Shown: piece by piece, positions 32,012 through 41,645 of the stretch | How the letters are laid out: each line of letters opens with the position of its first letter | Position numbering within the stretch: the first letter of the stretch is position 1 | NCBI RefSeq assembly: GCF_009795885.1 | Contig: NZ_WTEV01000008.1 | Span: 1 to 64,000 of the forward strand | From: Gilliamella sp. Pas-s25 | GTDB lineage: Bacteria; Pseudomonadota; Gammaproteobacteria; Enterobacterales; Orbaceae | DNA length: 64,000 nucleotides | Direction of reading: 5' to 3' | Notes under the pieces: generated by a model | What the model was told of the DNA's origin: nothing | Seen by the model: the letters and a program-made list of their open reading frames with translations, nothing else | The model's database searches: none | Position numbers and translations under genes: made by a program

Positions 32012-33226
32012 GTGGCAAATATCTATGTAGAAGGCCATTATTCAGATAATAAAGGAAATCAGGTTTTCGCACCAAAAAATTTGAATGGTGTAACAGTAAA
32101 TTTTGTTGGTGCTAATAATAAATTAATTATTGCGGATACAAGTAAAATTCGTAATATTAATTTTGATTTTCCATCACATAATGCAGTTATCATTATCGGA
32201 AAAAATGGGAACTTATCAGGGCAAATAAGAGCTGGTTATTATTGTCATATTAACATTGGTGATAATGTAACTTGTACTAATAAAATATATATAACATCAG
32301 CAGAAAAAACAAAAATCATCATTGGGGATGATTGTATGTTTTCTACAGGTAACCAGATTCGTTCTGATGATGCTCATGCAATTTATGATGTTGATACAGG
32401 CGAACGAGTAAATAAATCTAAAGATATTATTATTGGTGAGCATGTATGGTTTGCTTTTAATTCAGTAGTCTTATCAGGAAGTCAAATTGGAGAAGGTTCA
32501 GTTGTCGGATTTGCTAGTATAGTAAAAGGACAATACCTAAATAATTGTATAATTGTTGGTGCTCCGGCAAGATCTACTAAACATAACATTGCTTGGGAAA
32601 GACCTCATGTGATGCTCAATGAACCTTGGATTAGAACCCATCAAAATCAAATAAAATCTAAAAAGGAATATTGGAATAAGACAATTGAAAATAAGCCTAT
32701 ATATGTAGGTCAAGGCATATTTCATAATATATACAAATTAAAACCCTTTGGAGAACCTATTAATAAAACAAAATATCATCCTTATGTTGAATTATATAAT
32801 ATATTTATTCAGGAAAATAGAATTTATTTAAAGGGAATTGCGGCTATCATTGGTATTCCTTGCCCAGAATATACTCCATGTATAAAAAATTATTTATTAT
32901 TTACTAATAAGAACTCATGTTATTCAAAGCAATTAGCAAAATTTTCAGATCCAAATATTAGTCGCAAGTTATTTAATGGTGATTATATTAGCTATGATAA
33001 AGCAGGTATGTTCACTTTTAGAGATGAAGGTTTATCAATTGATGATATTCCTAATGGTATTTATAAATTAAAGATAAAATTAACTTTCAATGAATTAGAA
33101 TATTATAGTGATCTTAAAAGTGAAAATTTTAAGGAATCATTTTATCAAAATGATAAAGTGATATTAAAACTTTATATTATTAATAATGTTGTTTATTTCA
33201 AAAAAACAACCAAAACTTTAATATAA
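32012..33226 (+). CDS. Left-handed beta-helix acyltransferase with C-terminal extension
   Basis: 404 residues from GTG 32012 with AGGAGA at 31998-32003. Residues about 30-190 are hexapeptide-repeat (LbH) type: INIGDNVTCTNKIYI, IIIGDDCMFSTGNQI, IIIGEHVWFAFNSVVL, GEGSVVGFASIVKG, IIVGAPAR. This is the fold of O-acetyltransferases such as CapG/NeuO-like enzymes. The final 200 residues are beta-rich, unrecognised, and might bind glycan. It probably O-acetylates the capsule. Flanked by kpsS and a Stealth gene. Confidence 0.82.
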   Translation: MANIYVEGHYSDNKGNQVFAPKNLNGVTVNFVGANNKLIIADTSKIRNINFDFPSHNAVIIIGKNGNLSGQIRAGYYCHINIGDNVTCTNKIYITSAEKTKIIIGDDCMFSTGNQIRSDDAHAIYDVDTGERVNKSKDIIIGEHVWFAFNSVVLSGSQIGEGSVVGFASIVKGQYLNNCIIVGAPARSTKHNIAWERPHVMLNEPWIRTHQNQIKSKKEYWNKTIENKPIYVGQGIFHNIYKLKPFGEPINKTKYHPYVELYNIFIQENRIYLKGIAAIIGIPCPEYTPCIKNYLLFTNKNSCYSKQLAKFSDPNISRKLFNGDYISYDKAGMFTFRDEGLSIDDIPNGIYKLKIKLTFNELEYYSDLKSENFKESFYQNDKVILKLYIINNVVYFKKTTKTLI

Positions 33227-33260
33227 TAAATTTATTATTGATATACATTAGATTCATAAT

Positions 33261-34346
33261 ATGAGTAAACTTAGTAAACTTTTAAAAAATCCAGGAATAT
33301 TTTTTAGAGATTATTTCATAAAGAAATATCCATTGTCCTTAGATGAACAAGGTCATAATTTGTTGCATGAAAATGTTCTAATTGAAAATGATTTGAGATT
33401 ATATGATATTACTGTAAATGAAAGTAAAGAACCTGTTGATGTAGTTATTACATGGGTAAATAACCAAGACCCTGAGTGGATAGCAAAGTTTGAATATTAT
33501 AAAAATCAGAAAATCAATGATATTAATCCTATTTCTATAGATAATGCAAGATTTGAAGATCATGGCGAATTATTTTATGTAATTAAAAGTATTCAACTAC
33601 ATATGTCATGGGTAAGAACAATTTTTTTGATTACAGACAACCAAATCCCCACCTTTGATCTTCCTAGCAAAGTTAAGATTATTGATCATAACCAAATTAT
33701 AAACAAAAAGTATCTTCCTACTTTTAATTCTCATGTTATCGAGGCTCATTTACATAATATTCCAGAATTATCTGAAAATTTTATTTACTTTAATGATGAT
33801 GTTTTTATAGCCAGAAATCTTCCTAAAAGCCATTTTTTTTGTGGTAATAATTTATCATCTCTATTCATAACTAAAAAAAATTTGAATATTCTAGTTAAGA
33901 AAGGCTTTAAAACTCCCACATTATCAGCAAGTCTAAATTGCAAAAATCTATTATTAAAAAAATACAATAAAAAAATAGATAACCCACTAGTTCATACTTA
34001 TGTACCATTAAAAAAATCTTATTTTGAATTAGCATGGTTATATTTCAATGAAGAAATTAGTAATTTTATCTCGAATAAATTTCGAGATGATAATGATCTC
34101 AATTTAGCTACTTTTTTGGTTCCATGGATGATGTATTTAGAAGCAAAATCTAAATTATCTCGTGACATTTGTTATTACTTTAATATTCGTTCCGCTAGAG
34201 CCAAAACTAATTATACATTCCTAAATAAGAAATCTGGTTCAATGCCTCATTCTTTTTGTGCGAATGATTTTTTTATACATAAAAGTAATGATTCAAATTA
34301 TCAATCTAATTTGATGGAATTTTTGGAAAAATTCTATGACTCATAA
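33261..34346 (+). CDS. Stealth-family capsule phosphotransferase
   Basis: 361 residues. Stealth conserved regions in order: CR1 VDVVITWVNNQDPEW (about 59), CR2 ARFEDHGELFYVIKSIQLHM through RTIFLITDNQIP (about 97-131), CR3 with NSHVIEAHLHNIP and FIYFNDDVFI (about 165-180), and CR4-like NDFFIHKS near the end. Stealth proteins transfer hexose-1-phosphate and build phosphodiester-linked capsules. This predicts a phosphate-containing polymer here; the sugar is not visible. Confidence 0.88.
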   Translation: MSKLSKLLKNPGIFFRDYFIKKYPLSLDEQGHNLLHENVLIENDLRLYDITVNESKEPVDVVITWVNNQDPEWIAKFEYYKNQKINDINPISIDNARFEDHGELFYVIKSIQLHMSWVRTIFLITDNQIPTFDLPSKVKIIDHNQIINKKYLPTFNSHVIEAHLHNIPELSENFIYFNDDVFIARNLPKSHFFCGNNLSSLFITKKNLNILVKKGFKTPTLSASLNCKNLLLKKYNKKIDNPLVHTYVPLKKSYFELAWLYFNEEISNFISNKFRDDNDLNLATFLVPWMMYLEAKSKLSRDICYYFNIRSARAKTNYTFLNKKSGSMPHSFCANDFFIHKSNDSNYQSNLMEFLEKFYDS

Positions 34347-34401
34347 CTATTTGATTATTAATTTGAATTAATTTTTTATTATTTAAAAGGTTTAAAATTC
34401 T

Positions 34402-37400
34402 ATGTCTATAGTAAAAAAATGGAAAAAATTAAAAAGGGACCCAAAACTTTTTTTTTGGGATATGTATCAAAAAAGAAGTAAATATGTAATAAAATATAAA
34501 CCATCAAAAAAATATAAGACTGAACAAAAATTTACTGTAGTATCTGCAGTCTATGGTGTTGATAAATATTTAAATGATTATTTTGAAAGCTTAGTGAATC
34601 AAACTATTGGATTTGAATCACATATAAATTTAGTTTTAGTAGATGATGACTCTCCAGATCGGTCTTCAGAGATTATTCAAGGATGGATAAAAAAATACCC
34701 TAATAATATTACTTACATTCATAAAGAAAATGGTGGACAAGCTTCTGCACGTAATTTAGGTATGGATTATGTAAAAACCAAGTGGGTTAGTTTTATTGAT
34801 CCTGATGACTTTGTTAGTTTGGACTATTTTGAAGAAATAGCTAAAGTAATTGATAAAAACCCCAAAGATACGGGATTGGTTAGTTGTAATTTTATTTTTT
34901 ATCGTGAAAATAGTGATCAATACAGTGATTCACATCCATTAAAATACCGTTTTACTAAAGGAATTACATGTAATTCCAATTTTGATTTTGGTAAAAACAT
35001 AGTAATGTCAGTTAACTCAGGAATATTTTCTACAAAAGTAATCCTTGAAAATGATTTATTTTTTGAGCCTAGGCTGAGACCTTCGTTTGAAGATGCTCGT
35101 TTTGCTTCAGAATACATATACTATATTAAATCATCAAAAGTGATTTTCTTACCATCTGCTAAATATTATTATAGGAAAAGAGAAGATGGTTCATCGACTT
35201 TAGATACATCATGGAATGATAAACGTAAATTTTTAGATGCTTTAGAATATGGTCCAATTTTTGTTTTAGAATTCTACAAAAAAAAATTGAAACAAATACC
35301 AGAATTCATACAAAGACAAGCTTTATATGATTTTGCTTGGATTTGTAGACATTTACTCAATAATCCTAACCCTCTAAATATTTTGAGTAACTGTGAAAAA
35401 ATAAAGTTTTATGAAAATGCTGAGAGAATTTTATCTTTTATTGATATTAAAACAATTTTAAATTTTGATTTGGCTGGAATTTGGTTCCTCTATAAAGTAG
35501 GTTTACTAGGATCCTTCAAAGGTATAACTGATATAACTCAGATAGCATATATTGAAAAGTATGATCAAACTAAACAAGAAATTTTGATATCGTATCACAG
35601 TTATAGAGAAAGTGATATTTCTATATTGTTCGACAATAAAGATACAATACCGAAATATCAAACAAAGAAAAAGCACACATTTGGCGATAGATATTTTGTA
35701 ACAACGTATAAATTGTGGGTTGGTTTGCCAGATAAATTTAGCAAATTTGAAATCAAATTTAATGGTATTCATTCAAAAATTTTCATCAAAGGAACTTTTT
35801 TTTATACAGGTGTTTCTCATCAAGAAATGATAAAACATTTAACTTATTTTGTTCAAAAAAATAAAAGAGATCATTGGATTCTTATGGATAGAGATACTAG
35901 AGCAGATGATAATGCAGAGCATTTGTATAGATATATTAGATCTCAACATCCTGAGCAAGATATTTACTATGTATTGTCAAATAAATCTCATGATTGGAAA
36001 CGTTTAAAAAAAGATAATTTTAATTTGTTAAGTTTTGGCTCATTTGAACATAAAAAATTATTAAAGACAGCATCAAAAGTAATTAGTAGCCATATTGATA
36101 AATATGTTAATGACTATTTTTCTGATGGCTCAATGTTAAACCAACAATTTATATTTTTACAACATGGTGTTATTAAAGATGATTTATCAAACTGGATCAA
36201 TACAAAAAAAAATATAAGTTTAATGGTTACTAGTACTGAAGCAGAGTTTAATTCCATCGTATTTGATAATAAATATTATTTAACAAATAAGGAAGTAATA
36301 TTAGCAGGTTTAGCTAGGCATGATGCTTTGTTTTTGCAAAAAAACAAATTTGAATCAAATAATAAGACTGTTTTAATAATGCCAACATGGCGTGATTCTA
36401 TTTTACCGAAAGCAAAAGCAGATTGTTCAGAGCGAGATAGAAACCCTGATTTTATATCCACCGATTATGCTATACATTGGCGAAGTTTTTTGCATAACGA
36501 ATTATTGAAAAAAATAACAAATGATGGAATAAAAGTTATTTTTGCTCTTCATAAAAACATAGAACCATATTTAGATGATTTTAATATTCCACCTTATATT
36601 GAACAATGGCATTCTGGAAGCTGTAGCATTCAAGAATTATTTTTAAAGTCAACACTACTTATAACTGACTATTCGTCAGTAGCATTTGATATGGCATATT
36701 TAGAAAAACAAATTGTATATTATCAATTTGATGAAAATGATTTCTTTTCAGGGAAACATACTTTTTCAAAAGGTTATTTTGATTATAGGCAACATGGTTT
36801 TGGCCCTGTTGTTACTACAGAGGATGATTTAATTAATGCTTTAAAAACTATTACCAAGAATGATTTTTCTATTGAAGAACCGTATTTATCGAGAATTAGG
36901 AATGTTTACCCTTATAGAGATGGAAGATGTTGCGAAAGAACTTTTGATGCAATCAAAGCATTAGATAAACAGTCTGAAGGTTCAGAGATAATTAATTTTA
37001 CAATTTTAGCAGATTTTATGTTAAGGGCGTACGAAGAGCAAAATTGGCCAATAGCAATTCAACGAGCAAAGCTATTATTATCAGGTAATGAAGAACAAGT
37101 AGAAGTTGCCCAGCTTGTCTTATCTGAGGCAAGCTATTATCAGAGAAACCCTTCAATATTTCTTGCTAATGTTAATAAAAATAGTATTAAAAATGAGAAA
37201 ATTAAAGCATTTCTTTTTATGGCTCAGGAAGAGTGGGAAAAAGCTTATAAAATTTGGAGTAAATTGATAAATAAATCACATTCTGATTTATTTTATCAGT
37301 TAATATGTTGTTACCACAGTAACTATGCTTTTGAAATTCAAAATGAGTATTTGCAACACTTTAATAATTGTGATAAAAAAATATTATATTTAATTAATGC

Positions 37401-38523
37401 ATTAGTATTTATATCTAATGAAAATTGGAATGGAGCTATAGAACAATTACATCTTTTACTAAAGAGTAATGTAACTGAATTCTTTTTAAAGAAATATTTC
37501 CCAGAATTAATTTTGGCTGATGTGTATAGAAAAATTAATAAACTAGATCACAGTCAAGAACAATTGGTAAATTTTGAAAAACATGCTACTGACAATTTTG
37601 AATACAAATTACAAAAGGTTAAGCTAACTTTAGTTAAAAAAGACTATTACAACGTGATTTCCTATTTAAAGAAAACATTTAGTAATAATTTTATGATAAT
37701 TCCTAATTCGGCTTTAATTAATTATATTGAAGCTTTAAAAATGTCGGCAAATTGGGAAGAAATTGTAGATTTCTCTAAAGTATTATTGAAGAAAGATGGA
37801 TATTGGAAAGTTATTGCACAACAAATGTTAGCTGAAGCAAGTTATCGCAAATATAAAATATCTTTATTTATTAATAATGTAAATCAAAAAATTGAGAATA
37901 TTAAAGATGAAAAAACCAAAGCGTTTCTTTTTATGACTCAAGAAAAGTGGAACGAAGCTTATCAATGTTGGGAAAAAATTACTAATAAAAAAGCAACAGA
38001 TCTCTTTTATCAGTTAATTTGTTGTTATAATCTTCAGAATTCTTTTTATGCAATAAAAATTAGTTCAGATTATTTAGAAAATGATTTATTTGAACAAAAA
38101 GAATTATATATATTAAATGCTCTTGTCTATATTACACAACAAAAATGGGAAGATGCGATTTCTCTGCTTAATCATTTAATAAATTCTAATATATGTAAAT
38201 ATTTCTTAAGAAAATATTTACCACAATTAATTTTGGCTAATATTTTTCGTAATTTAGGAGAATTCGAAAAATCAAATAAGTTATTATCTGAATTTGAACA
38301 ACATACGCCAAATGATGTGGAGTGTCATATACAAATGGCAAAACTGGCTCTTTCACAGAAAAATCACCAAAAAGTTATAAGTTTGCTGAATAAACTATTT
38401 AATGATAATTATAAGTCAATGCCACCATCAGTTTTAGTTGATTATATTCAAGGGTTGACTATGTTAGTAAATAATGAGATGGAAAATTTAGAGAAGATTA
38501 TTGAATTTGCTAGTAAAAAGTAA
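34402..38523 (+). CDS. Giant capsule polymerase: GT2 + TagF-like glycerophosphotransferase + helical repeats
   Basis: 1373 residues. Residues about 44-280 form a GT2 (GT-A) transferase: FTVVSAVYGVDKYLNDYFES, DDDSPD at 81-86, GGQASARNLG, and DPDD at 133-136. Residues about 475-855 match CDP-glycerol glycerophosphotransferase (TagF) domains: ILMDRDTRADDNAEHLYRY, VIFALHKN, LLITDYSSVAFDMAYL. From about 870 to the end, a helical TPR-like region holds two copies of a 237-residue unit (FLFMAQEEWEKAYKIW and FLFMTQEKWNEAYQCW). Likely builds a glycan plus glycerol- or polyol-phosphate capsule backbone. Last gene of the locus. Confidence 0.85.
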   Translation: MSIVKKWKKLKRDPKLFFWDMYQKRSKYVIKYKPSKKYKTEQKFTVVSAVYGVDKYLNDYFESLVNQTIGFESHINLVLVDDDSPDRSSEIIQGWIKKYPNNITYIHKENGGQASARNLGMDYVKTKWVSFIDPDDFVSLDYFEEIAKVIDKNPKDTGLVSCNFIFYRENSDQYSDSHPLKYRFTKGITCNSNFDFGKNIVMSVNSGIFSTKVILENDLFFEPRLRPSFEDARFASEYIYYIKSSKVIFLPSAKYYYRKREDGSSTLDTSWNDKRKFLDALEYGPIFVLEFYKKKLKQIPEFIQRQALYDFAWICRHLLNNPNPLNILSNCEKIKFYENAERILSFIDIKTILNFDLAGIWFLYKVGLLGSFKGITDITQIAYIEKYDQTKQEILISYHSYRESDISILFDNKDTIPKYQTKKKHTFGDRYFVTTYKLWVGLPDKFSKFEIKFNGIHSKIFIKGTFFYTGVSHQEMIKHLTYFVQKNKRDHWILMDRDTRADDNAEHLYRYIRSQHPEQDIYYVLSNKSHDWKRLKKDNFNLLSFGSFEHKKLLKTASKVISSHIDKYVNDYFSDGSMLNQQFIFLQHGVIKDDLSNWINTKKNISLMVTSTEAEFNSIVFDNKYYLTNKEVILAGLARHDALFLQKNKFESNNKTVLIMPTWRDSILPKAKADCSERDRNPDFISTDYAIHWRSFLHNELLKKITNDGIKVIFALHKNIEPYLDDFNIPPYIEQWHSGSCSIQELFLKSTLLITDYSSVAFDMAYLEKQIVYYQFDENDFFSGKHTFSKGYFDYRQHGFGPVVTTEDDLINALKTITKNDFSIEEPYLSRIRNVYPYRDGRCCERTFDAIKALDKQSEGSEIINFTILADFMLRAYEEQNWPIAIQRAKLLLSGNEEQVEVAQLVLSEASYYQRNPSIFLANVNKNSIKNEKIKAFLFMAQEEWEKAYKIWSKLINKSHSDLFYQLICCYHSNYAFEIQNEYLQHFNNCDKKILYLINALVFISNENWNGAIEQLHLLLKSNVTEFFLKKYFPELILADVYRKINKLDHSQEQLVNFEKHATDNFEYKLQKVKLTLVKKDYYNVISYLKKTFSNNFMIIPNSALINYIEALKMSANWEEIVDFSKVLLKKDGYWKVIAQQMLAEASYRKYKISLFINNVNQKIENIKDEKTKAFLFMTQEKWNEAYQCWEKITNKKATDLFYQLICCYNLQNSFYAIKISSDYLENDLFEQKELYILNALVYITQQKWEDAISLLNHLINSNICKYFLRKYLPQLILANIFRNLGEFEKSNKLLSEFEQHTPNDVECHIQMAKLALSQKNHQKVISLLNKLFNDNYKSMPPSVLVDYIQGLTMLVNNEMENLEKIIEFASKK

Positions 38524-38562
38524 ATTATTTTTGAATTATCCCCCCAAAATGAGGACACTTAC

Positions 38563-39432
38563 ATGATGCGAATTGGATTATTTATTCTAACTAACTTAGC
38601 GGTTATGTTAGTATTCGGAATTATTCTAAGTATTTTAGGCGTTGATGCGCATAGTACTTTAGGATTACTTATTTTTGCAGCAATCTTTGGTTTTGGAGGA
38701 TCTTTTATATCTCTTCTATTATCTAAGCGAATGGCTTTGCGGTCAGTAGGGGGACAAATCATAACTCAACCTAGTAATAGTCAAGAACAATGGTTAATTG
38801 ATATTGTTCGTCGCTTATCAACAGAACTTAATATAAAAATGCCAGATGTTGCTATTTATGATGCTCAAGACGTTAATGCTTTTGCGACTGGTGCAACCAA
38901 AAATAGCTCTCTTGTTGCGGTAAGTTCAGGTCTATTAAATACTATGACCCAAGATGAAGCTGAAGCAGTCATTGGTCATGAAATGAGCCATGTCGCGAAC
39001 GGTGATATGGTTACAATGACTTTATTACAAGGTGTACTGAATACTTTTGTTATTTTTATTTCACGAACTTTAGCGTCTGTTGTAGCACAAGCACTAGATG
39101 ATCGCAATCGAGGCTTATCACAGTTAACATATTTTATAATAGTTATGGTATTTGAAACGGTCTTTGGTATTTTAGCTAGTCTTATCGCAATGTGGTTTTC
39201 TCGTTATCGAGAATTTCATGCTGATGCGGGTTCGGCTAAATTGGTCGGAAACACAAAAATGATTGCCGCTTTAGAAAAACTCAAAACTAGCTATGAGCCA
39301 AACGAAGATACTTCAATTTTAGCATTTTGTATTAATGGTGCTAAAAAAGCGAAATTTTCAGAGTTATTTATGTCTCATCCTCCCTTAGAAAAACGTATAG
39401 AAGCCTTACGAAACAATACTTACCAAAGTTAG
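38563..39432 (+). CDS. htpX: Membrane zinc metalloprotease HtpX
   Basis: 289 residues (E. coli 293). M48 family inner-membrane protease that degrades misfolded membrane proteins. Two N-terminal transmembrane segments ([19 protein letters not shown]), HEMSH zinc motif in [13 protein letters not shown] near residue 140, two further transmembrane segments and the third Zn ligand in [14 protein letters not shown]. It lies 40 bases after the capsule polymerase and probably has its own promoter. Confidence 0.96.
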   Translation: MMRIGLFILTNLAVMLVFGIILSILGVDAHSTLGLLIFAAIFGFGGSFISLLLSKRMALRSVGGQIITQPSNSQEQWLIDIVRRLSTELNIKMPDVAIYDAQDVNAFATGATKNSSLVAVSSGLLNTMTQDEAEAVIGHEMSHVANGDMVTMTLLQGVLNTFVIFISRTLASVVAQALDDRNRGLSQLTYFIIVMVFETVFGILASLIAMWFSRYREFHADAGSAKLVGNTKMIAALEKLKTSYEPNEDTSILAFCINGAKKAKFSELFMSHPPLEKRIEALRNNTYQS

Positions 39433-39463
39433 TGTTAGCTAAGCTATAACAATATTTATACGC

Positions 39464-39494
39464 AAACGTATACTTACCTGAAACTTTTTGACAA
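39464..39494 (-). repeat. 32-bp dispersed repeat, copy B
   Basis: On the minus strand this reads ttgtcaaaaagtttcaggta and ends tatacgttt, matching 8541-8572 (directly before lolC) over about 31 bases. It overlaps the 5' arms of the inverted repeats upstream of rlhA. Confidence 0.7.
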
Positions 39495-39550
39495 GCATTA
39501 GGGAATTAATAATAATGCTTGTCAAATAAAGATTAAACTATCAAAAAGTT
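39482..39550 (+). promoter_or_regulatory. Nested inverted repeats upstream of rlhA
   Basis: An inner inverted repeat of 14 bp, TTTGACAAGCATTA (39487-39500) with TAATGCTTGTCAAA (39513-39526), and an outer one of 10 bp, AACTTTTTGA (39482-39491) with TCAAAAAGTT (39541-39550). They share bases 39487-39491, so the two pairings partly exclude each other. This may be the htpX terminator region, a mutually exclusive RNA switch, or operators. Confidence 0.45.
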
Positions 39551-39570
39551 ACATATTTTAAGAGTTCATC

Positions 39571-41508
39571 ATGCCATATCATAATACCAATAATAAATTA
39601 GAATTACTTAGCCCCGCTAAAAATATTGAAATTGCTCAGCAAGCCATTTTACATGGCGCAGATGCTGTGTATATTGGTGGACCGAGCTTTGGTGCTAGGC
39701 ATAATGCTGGTAATTCCATTAGCGATATTGCTCAGTTAGTCGAATTTGCTCATCGTTATTATGCAAAAGTGTTTGTAACCTTAAATACCATTCTTCACGA
39801 TAACGAACTTGAACCAGCAAGACAACTTATATGGCAGTTTTATGATGCTGGTATTGATGCGTTAATTGTGCAAGATATGGGTATTTTAAATCTGGATATT
39901 CCCCCGATAGATTTGCATGCTAGCACTCAAATGGATATTAAAACACCTGAAAAAGCCAAATTCTTGTCTGATGTTGGTTTTTCACAAATAGTATTGGCTC
40001 GTGAACTTAATTTAGCTGAGATAACCAAAATTAATGAGCAGATTGATGCAAAAATAGAGTTTTTTATACATGGTGCACTTTGTGTGGCATTTTCGGGACA
40101 GTGTTATATCTCTCATGCACAAACAGGGCGTAGTGCGAATCGGGGAGATTGTTCCCAAGCTTGTCGGCTTCCTTTTACCTTAAAAGATGATCAAGGCCGT
40201 ATTGTTGCTTACGAAAAACATTTATTATCAATGAAAGATAATAATCAATCGGATAATTTGAACGAATTAATTCAAGCAGGTGTGAGATCATTCAAAATAG
40301 AAGGACGCTATAAAGACATAAGTTATGTCAAAAATATTACCGCTTTTTATCGTCAAAAATTAGATAATATTTTAACCCAATCTCCTAATCTACAACCAGC
40401 ATCAAGTGGTCGAACAGAATACTTTTTTACACCAGATCCTAACCGAACATTTCATCGAGGAAGTACAGATTATTTTTTGCATGGAAGAAAGCCAAATATA
40501 GGCGCTTTCGATTCGCCTAAATTTATTGGCTTGCAAGTCGGAGAGATAATTAAGGTAACTCCAAAAACTATCGACATTAAATCTGAGAAAATATTAACTA
40601 ATGGAGATGGTTTAAATGTACTAATAAAACGAGAGATTTTTGGATTTAGAGCCGATAAAGTTGAAAAACTTTCGGTCAATCAATACCGAATTTATCCAAA
40701 TGAAATCCCTAAACCACTTTTGTCAGTTAAATTACCTTATGTGGTTAATCGAAATCTCGATCACATGTGGCAACAAAATTTATTGAAAGAATCAAGTAAT
40801 CGTAGAATTGGCGTGTCATTTGAACTACATAATATCAAAAACGGGATTGAGCTAATAGCAAAAAGTGAAGAGGGGATTTGCGTTAAGCAAGAACTAAATG
40901 GGGCATTCGATCTTGCAGATCAACCTGATAAATCATTAAAAAACATGATCGATAATTTATCAAAATTAGGACAAACTATATATTATCTAACTAATTTTGA
41001 AGTGAATTTATCAACCATTTATTTTATTCCAAGTAGCCAACTTAACCAATTTAGACGGGATACTATTGATAAATTGACTGCCACAAGATTAGCGAATTAT
41101 CGTCCCCAAAAACGTAAACCTGAACAAAAGCCAGCTCCAATTTATCCTGAAAATCATTTAAGCTTTTTAGCCAACGTTTATAATCATAAAGCAAGAGAAT
41201 TTTATACTCAACATGGGGTTGAATTAATCGAGAACGCCTATGAAGCACATGAAGTTAAAGATGATGCACCATTAATGATAACAAAACATTGCTTACGATT
41301 TGCGTTTAATTTATGTCCAAAACAAGCAAAAGGAATTCAGGGTGTTAAAACCAAAGTTACACCAATGAAATTGATTCAAAATAATGAAGAATTGTTGTTA
41401 AAGTTCAATTGTAAAGCTTGTGAAATGCAAGTATGGGGTAAAATCAAAAAACATATTTTAAAAATGCCACTTTCTGGTAGCGATGTTATTTTTATGACAA
41501 AAAATTAA
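39571..41508 (+). CDS. rlhA: 23S rRNA C2501 hydroxylase RlhA (U32 family, YdcP)
   Basis: 645 residues (E. coli about 650). Peptidase U32-type fold: LELLSPAKNIEIAQQAILHGADAVYIGG, the Cys cluster CVAFSGQCYISHAQTGRSAN followed by GDCSQACR, and a later Cys pair near the C-terminus (CKACEM). RlhA hydroxylates C2501 of 23S rRNA and needs iron-sulfur and prephenate-linked chemistry. Length and the long C-terminal domain separate it from UbiU/UbiV and TrhP. Confidence 0.88.
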   Translation: MPYHNTNNKLELLSPAKNIEIAQQAILHGADAVYIGGPSFGARHNAGNSISDIAQLVEFAHRYYAKVFVTLNTILHDNELEPARQLIWQFYDAGIDALIVQDMGILNLDIPPIDLHASTQMDIKTPEKAKFLSDVGFSQIVLARELNLAEITKINEQIDAKIEFFIHGALCVAFSGQCYISHAQTGRSANRGDCSQACRLPFTLKDDQGRIVAYEKHLLSMKDNNQSDNLNELIQAGVRSFKIEGRYKDISYVKNITAFYRQKLDNILTQSPNLQPASSGRTEYFFTPDPNRTFHRGSTDYFLHGRKPNIGAFDSPKFIGLQVGEIIKVTPKTIDIKSEKILTNGDGLNVLIKREIFGFRADKVEKLSVNQYRIYPNEIPKPLLSVKLPYVVNRNLDHMWQQNLLKESSNRRIGVSFELHNIKNGIELIAKSEEGICVKQELNGAFDLADQPDKSLKNMIDNLSKLGQTIYYLTNFEVNLSTIYFIPSSQLNQFRRDTIDKLTATRLANYRPQKRKPEQKPAPIYPENHLSFLANVYNHKAREFYTQHGVELIENAYEAHEVKDDAPLMITKHCLRFAFNLCPKQAKGIQGVKTKVTPMKLIQNNEELLLKFNCKACEMQVWGKIKKHILKMPLSGSDVIFMTKN

Positions 41509-41546
41509 AATATCAAATAAAATTATGGTTATAAATAATGTATTTT

Positions 41547-41574
41547 ATTTAACATAATATACATTACGCGCACC
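41547..41574 (-). other. dif: dif site (XerC/XerD chromosome dimer resolution)
   Basis: On the minus strand: XerC arm GGTGCGCGTAA, central TGTATA, XerD arm TTATGTTAAAT. Against the E. coli dif consensus (GGTGCGCATAA, TGTATA, TTATGTTAAAT) there is one substitution in 28 bases. The XerC arm faces the phage element to the right. The site marks the replication terminus and was probably the attB of the element. Confidence 0.9.
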
Positions 41575-41635
41575 AAGATAAACGTACGTGAATTCTATAG
41601 ATGCAACCAACAAAATCATGTCGTCAATTTAAATT
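41575..41635 (+). repeat. 61-bp att-flanking direct repeat, copy 1
   Basis: Begins aagataaacgtacgtgaat and ends cgtcaatttaaatt. 52 of the first 60 bases match 43892-43952. Both copies abut the XerC arm of a dif-type site, as expected for phage DNA joined at XerC crossover points. Confidence 0.85.
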
Positions 41636-41645
41636 CACTTAATCA

